In this document: positions 7,529 through 10,272 of the stretch, piece after piece
Layout of the letters: each line of letters opens with the position of its first letter
Position numbering within the stretch: position 1 is the first letter of the stretch
Source: Bacillota bacterium
Lineage (GTDB): Bacteria; Bacillota; Bacilli; Alicyclobacillales; SLC66
Reading direction: 5' to 3'
Length of the DNA stretch: 10,272 nucleotides
NCBI GenBank assembly: GCA_021821185.1
Contig: JAKACU010000062.1
Coordinates: 1 to 10,272, forward strand
Translations under genes and position numbers: made by a program
Notes under the pieces: generated by a model
The model's database searches: none
What the model was told of the DNA's origin: nothing
Seen by the model: only the letters and a program-made list of their open reading frames with translations

Positions 7529-7548
7529 ATAAATGATATATCATTTAT
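7529..7548. repeat. 20-bp perfect palindrome, candidate regulator binding site
   Basis: The half site ATAAATGATA is followed directly by its exact reverse complement, with no spacer. It lies 88 bases upstream of the outer -35 element of the sugar operon and about 100 bases past the esterase stop codon, where no coding sequence is supported. There is no T tract, so it is not a standard terminator. Its position suits an activator or a distal operator. Confidence 0.5.
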
Positions 7549-7615
7549 GTCATTAGCCAGGCAGTACGTGATAATCTTCTAAATCGCAGCAACTCTGGCA
7601 TTGCACACAGCATAA

Positions 7616-7639
7616 TGTGAACGGCATATACCGTTATCA
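7616..7639. repeat. Imperfect inverted repeat just after the esterase gene
   Basis: TGTGAACGG and CCGTTATCA form 9-base arms around a 6-base spacer, with 7 of 9 positions paired. It starts 9 bases past the esterase stop. No T run follows, so it is a weak candidate for a terminator; it could be an RNA 3'-end hairpin or an operator half of the control region. The rest of 7278-7648 that is not listed separately shows no supportable gene. Confidence 0.35.
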
Positions 7640-7648
7640 CGTCGCCTG

Positions 7649-8419
7649 TCATCGATTAGGCAATGGCAACCAAGTTACTACCTGCTGTATCATGGCATCC
7701 CAATAACTCCACTCATGCGAACCTGGACCATCTACCCAGACATAATCAAAACCGGATTGTCGGCACGCATCACGAAACAGTACATTGTCGTCGTAAGCGA
7801 AATCCTCGGTCCCACAAGCCAGAAATAGGTTTGGTTTCTGATCCGCTGATAAATGGCAATTTTTCAACAGCCAGAATAAATCATTTTCTGTTCCGAAAAC
7901 GCGGTTATCTCCGTATACCAGTTTAAAATCACGATTTGGATTTAAAGCCATACGGGCCCTGTTTACCCCGCCAGAAAGACTGGCTGCTGCCGCAAATCGT
8001 TCTGGGTGGCGCAAAGCCCACTTAAGTGCTCCATATCCTCCCATAGATAGACCGGCTACAAACGTATCCTCCCTGCAACCAGAAAGCGGGAAGAAGGCTT
8101 GTGCAAGGCGAGGCAACTCTTCACTTAAAAATGTCCAGTACTTGCCCCCGTGCACCATATCAACGTAGAAGCTACGATGAACCTGCGGCATAATGACGGC
8201 TAGATCAAGTGCCTCCACATATCGCTCAATAGAGGTGCGCCGCAACCAAATGGTATCATCGTCAGACAAACCATGAAGTAAATACAGCGTCGGGTATTTC
8301 CTTGGAGCAAATGCTGCGCCTTCTTTTCCCAAAGAAGAATGAGGTTGCGGGAGAATGACTGTCATGCTAGTGGAAAGTCCCAAAACTTCGGAGAAGAATC
8401 GGCATTGTATCAGAGCCAT
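7649..8419 (-). CDS. Esterase of the EstA / esterase D group (alpha/beta hydrolase)
   Basis: This 256-residue protein matches the putative esterase family (esterase D-like; includes tributyrin esterase EstA and S-formylglutathione hydrolase relatives). The nucleophile elbow is GLSMGGYGALKWALRHPE with S125. D206 in ACGTEDFAYDD and H235 in GPGSHEWSYWD complete the catalytic triad, and LYLLHGLSDDDTIW (46-59) holds the oxyanion region. No signal peptide is seen, so it is probably cytoplasmic. The ATG at 8419 has GGGGGG about 8 bases upstream. The gene stands alone, with a terminator of the previous gene upstream and the sugar-operon control region downstream. It could remove acyl groups from imported sugar fragments, but that link rests only on location. 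Confidence 0.88.
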   Translation of the reverse strand: MALIQCRFFSEVLGLSTSMTVILPQPHSSLGKEGAAFAPRKYPTLYLLHGLSDDDTIWLRRTSIERYVEALDLAVIMPQVHRSFYVDMVHGGKYWTFLSEELPRLAQAFFPLSGCREDTFVAGLSMGGYGALKWALRHPERFAAAASLSGGVNRARMALNPNRDFKLVYGDNRVFGTENDLFWLLKNCHLSADQKPNLFLACGTEDFAYDDNVLFRDACRQSGFDYVWVDGPGSHEWSYWDAMIQQVVTWLPLPNR

Positions 8420-8470
8420 CGAAATACCCCCCAGGGAATATGTATGGCCGTGCGTAAAGAACTTGCCTCC

Positions 8471-8479
8471 ATCATACCA
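8471..8479 (-). promoter_or_regulatory. Possible extended -10 promoter of the esterase gene
   Basis: The minus strand reads TGGTATGAT, an extended -10 element about 52 bases before the esterase ATG and downstream of the histidinol phosphatase terminator. No recognisable -35 element lies at 16-18 bases, which extended -10 promoters can tolerate. Confidence 0.35.
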
Positions 8480-8553
8480 TCTTTAGAGCGAGAATTCTTC
8501 CAATGGTAGGTATGTCGCCAACCTTACGATTTCGCCCGCGCCGGCACGCGAAG

Positions 8554-8579
8554 AAAAAAGCGCCGGATCGCTCCGGCGC
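8554..8579 (-). terminator. Rho-independent terminator after the histidinol phosphatase gene
   Basis: GCGCCGGA and TCCGGCGC form a perfect 8-bp GC-rich stem with a TCGC loop. On the minus strand six T residues follow (8559..8554). It begins 68 bases past the stop codon at 8647 and separates this gene from the esterase. Confidence 0.88.
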
Positions 8580-8646
8580 AAAAATCAAAGGGGGATTGAT
8601 ACATAAGTTGATTGTACCTATCCTTGCTGAAAAAAACCTATTGCTC

Positions 8647-9459
8647 TTACCCAAGGGGCTGCATGATTCTCTTATGCGCCTCAAAGGTGGTTATCATAGA
8701 GTACCCTGCGGCGCGCGCGTAGGTGACTGCTTGATCATAGTCAGCGCCGACGTCTTCTGGACGATGGGCGTCAGAATTGATAACAATCGGAACACCGGCT
8801 GCATGACAGGCCTTAAGTAAACCGGGTGCCGGATACATTTTGCCAACGGGTTTACGAAGCCCCGCCGTTGAGACTTCCACAACCTGATGGTGCGTTGCAA
8901 ACAAATCCGCAAGCCGGTCATACCAATCTTGCAAAAATGCTTGATCATCAGGTTCATGACCGAATACTTTAATCACATCAGCATGTCCCACAAAATCAAA
9001 CATTTCACTTTGCACCATTTGCGACAAAATGGAAAAGTATTCATCATACGTTTTTTTGATATCGCGATTGTCCCATTGTGCTTTCATCTCCGCAAGATCA
9101 AAACCGAATCCGCCCAGCCAATGCACGGAACCAATCACATAATCAAAAGGATAGCTTGCGATAAAGGCGCGTAATTCATCATCAATACCGGGAATATAGT
9201 CGAGCTCAACGCCAAACTTTACGCGGTAGCCTTGTCTTCTCGCTTCTTGCACCATAGCAAAGTACTCATCGAGATCCTCGGTTCGACGTTCTCTTACCCA
9301 GGGGTTGTCAAGCAAATGCGCTGTCTGTTTAAAGCGGTACGCATGTTCCGACACGCCATATTCTTCAATACCGCGGTCTTTGGCCACTTTGAGAAACTCG
9401 TTTAGCCACGTCACTGTGTACGGGCCGCGCTCCGTATGTGTATGATAATCGGTCAACAT
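8647..9459 (-). CDS. hisK: Histidinol-phosphatase, PHP superfamily (HisJ/HisK type)
   Basis: The predicted enzyme removes phosphate from L-histidinol phosphate, the penultimate part of histidine synthesis, in the cytoplasm. At 270 residues it matches the size of the Bacillus-type enzyme. PHP metal-site motifs appear in order: DYHTHTE (H6, H8), SEHAYRF (E38, H39), GVELDYIPG (E85), GSVHWLGG (H113), GHADVIKVFG (H159, D161), STAGLRKPVGKMYP, and NSDAHRPEDVG (D230, H232). I chose ATG 9459 because the protein then opens directly with the first metal motif; GTG 9468 is also in frame, and an in-frame TGA closes the frame just upstream. Its own ribosome binding site (GGGTG, 7 bases away) is weak, while a much stronger one upstream serves another frame. 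Other his genes are not in view. Confidence 0.9.
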   Translation of the reverse strand: MLTDYHTHTERGPYTVTWLNEFLKVAKDRGIEEYGVSEHAYRFKQTAHLLDNPWVRERRTEDLDEYFAMVQEARRQGYRVKFGVELDYIPGIDDELRAFIASYPFDYVIGSVHWLGGFGFDLAEMKAQWDNRDIKKTYDEYFSILSQMVQSEMFDFVGHADVIKVFGHEPDDQAFLQDWYDRLADLFATHHQVVEVSTAGLRKPVGKMYPAPGLLKACHAAGVPIVINSDAHRPEDVGADYDQAVTYARAAGYSMITTFEAHKRIMQPLG

Positions 9460-9505
9460 GCAATGCACCCGGTTGCCGCAAAAGGATAACCCTCATACAG
9501 CTCAC
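9365..9505 (-). other. Possible 46-codon ORF overlapping the histidinol phosphatase start
   Basis: A very strong ribosome binding site (GAGGAGGGAGGG, 9522..9511) lies 5 bases before GTG at 9505. That frame runs 46 codons and ends with TGA at 9367..9365, inside the histidinol phosphatase gene in another frame. The peptide shows no known domain and only two His codons, so a histidine attenuation leader is unlikely. It may be a translational leader for the enzyme or simply chance. Confidence 0.3.
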
Positions 9506-9569
9506 CAGTACCCTCCCTCCTCTATATAAAACACCTCTCTATAGTACACGAAATTGTCAAATTCGGCAT

Positions 9570-9604
9570 AAAAAAAGCAGGTCGAATCATTCTTTCGATC
9601 CTGC
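9570..9604 (-). terminator. Rho-independent terminator after the CoA-binding protein gene
   Basis: On the minus strand GCAGGATCGAA and TTCGACCTGC form an 11-bp stem with one bulged base and a 7-base loop, followed by seven T residues (9576..9570). It starts 10 bases past the stop codon of the CoA-binding protein gene. Confidence 0.85.
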
Positions 9605-9614
9605 CTTCTCGCTT

Positions 9615-10037
9615 TTACAGTTGTGCCCGGGACAAAAGCCGTTGATGTTCTTTCATCAAGCAACGGTCTGATACCACAAGCAAACCCGCATCGATACCTT
9701 GCTGCTCTGCTTCCTGATGCGTAATTCCCGACTGCAGCCACACCGCTTTGGCGCGAATGGCGATAGCATCTTGCATAATCTCTGGGACTTCCTTTGCGGG
9801 GCGAAATACATCGACCAAGTCGATCGCATCTTCAACATCTCGCAGGCGTGCCGCCGGTTTTCTGCCTAACACCATGCGAGCATTTGGATTAACAGGTACA
9901 AGTTCATAGCCTTGGGATTGCAGATACGCAGCTACACGATAACTGGCCTTATGTTGATCCGTTGAAAGCCCAACGACGGCAATCGTTTTAATGCCAGCTA
10001 AAAACTCGGCGAGATCCTTATCATTGATGGAGGCCAT
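9615..10037 (-). CDS. CoA-binding domain protein, YccU family
   Basis: This is a 140-residue single-domain protein with a Rossmann-type CoA-binding fold (CoA_binding_2). Visible motifs are TIAVVGLSTDQHKASYRVAAYL (18-39, nucleotide-binding loop), YELVPVNPNARMVLGRKP (44-61), IDLVDVFRPAKEVPEI (72-87), KAVWLQSGI (97-105) and VVSDRCLMKEHQRL (121-134). These match the family along its whole length. The biochemical role of YccU-like proteins is not established. I chose ATG 10037, with a weak GGTGA 4 bases upstream; the frame stays open further upstream, with ATG 10058 and 10064 possible, but those would overlap the preceding small gene. The two genes are 14 bases apart and probably co-transcribed. 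Confidence 0.88.
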   Translation of the reverse strand: MASINDKDLAEFLAGIKTIAVVGLSTDQHKASYRVAAYLQSQGYELVPVNPNARMVLGRKPAARLRDVEDAIDLVDVFRPAKEVPEIMQDAIAIRAKAVWLQSGITHQEAEQQGIDAGLLVVSDRCLMKEHQRLLSRAQL

Positions 10038-10051
10038 TGAATCACCGTCTT

Positions 10052-10216
10052 TCACCATAGACATTTCACACCATAGCGTCCCTTTTTGGTGCGAAATACA
10101 TACACATAACGCGGAAACCGCTCTGTGGGCATGAACCCTTCCTCCCGGATTCGCGTAGCCAGGCACCCCGCCTGAAACTCGCTGTCATACAGTTTCCCAC
10201 TGTATACCCAGGCCAT
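10052..10216 (-). CDS. Small 54-residue protein of unknown function
   Basis: ATG at 10216 opens a 54-residue frame ending in TGA at 10054..10052, preceded by GGGGGTG 5 bases upstream. I do not recognise the family. The chain is basic and aromatic-rich: MAWVYSGKLYDSEF at the start, RFPRYVYVFRTKKGRYG near the end, and two cysteines (18 and 52). No signal peptide or membrane segment is visible. Its stop lies 14 bases before the CoA-binding protein start, and alternative starts of that gene would overlap it, which suggests translational coupling. The compact spacing and ribosome binding site support a real gene, but no homology was checked. Confidence 0.6.
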   Translation of the reverse strand: MAWVYSGKLYDSEFQAGCLATRIREEGFMPTERFPRYVYVFRTKKGRYGVKCLW

Positions 10217-10272
10217 CTTCACACCCCCACCGTCACCAGATCATGTATTAATTTTCGGCAAGTAAATCGAAA

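Noticed and set aside
7290..7532. An 80-codon plus-strand ORF in the long intergenic gap.
   Set aside because: It runs across the promoter and palindrome region, has low-complexity AT-driven content (MIMSNMMMQ) and no good ribosome binding site.
8472..8684. A 70-codon minus-strand ORF between histidinol phosphatase and esterase.
   Set aside because: It runs through the terminator hairpin and the end of the histidinol phosphatase gene in another frame, with no domain.
9538..9560. TTGACA with TATAGA before the histidinol phosphatase, as a promoter.
   Set aside because: The spacing is only 11 bases and no -10 element lies at 16-18 bases; the promoter of this gene remains unassigned.
1..10272. 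Insertion sequences, CRISPR arrays, tRNA or rRNA genes and phage or defence systems.
   Set aside because: I saw no transposase, regularly spaced repeats, RNA gene structures or defence-type domains on either strand.

Overview
The window looks like a chromosomal piece from a Gram-positive bacterium of the Bacilli, possibly a soil or acid-loving Alicyclobacillaceae-type organism. That is an inference from strong GGAGG-type ribosome binding sites, frequent GTG and TTG starts, rho-independent terminators with T tracts, moderate GC content and a PHP-type (HisJ/HisK) histidinol phosphatase; the genus cannot be fixed from the sequence. Every gene I can support lies on the minus strand, so the reading order is from high to low coordinates.

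Right part (about 8647-10216): a 54-residue unknown protein, a small CoA-binding-domain protein (YccU type) starting 14 bases after it, a terminator, a histidinol phosphatase, and another terminator. This is ordinary housekeeping DNA. Two small things stand out: the 54-residue gene, and a strong ribosome binding site in front of the histidinol phosphatase that fits an overlapping out-of-frame ORF better than the enzyme itself.

Middle (7649-8419): a single esterase of the EstA / esterase D group with a complete Ser-Asp-His triad. The 371-base gap after it (7278-7648) is AT-rich and acts as the control region of the next operon. It holds an imperfect inverted repeat, a 20-bp perfect palindrome, a sigma-A-type promoter with an inverted repeat lying over its -35 element, and a cre-like site just before the first start codon.

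Left part (1-7277): a carbohydrate operon. It contains two ABC sugar permeases (MalF-like, MalG-like), a family 1 solute-binding protein, a secreted GH76 protein (predicted alpha-1,6-mannanase family), and a large secreted multidomain protein that runs off the left edge. That last protein joins terpene-cyclase-like alpha/alpha repeats, a Rossmann/GATase-like middle region and a second GH76 domain. The likely job is to cut an alpha-mannan or similar polymer outside the cell and import the fragments. No ATPase gene is present, so the importer probably borrows a shared MsmX/UgpC-type ATPase encoded elsewhere. A strong terminator between the binding protein and the first GH76 gene probably lowers enzyme expression relative to transport. 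The solute-binding protein has no lipobox cysteine, which is unusual for a Gram-positive importer.
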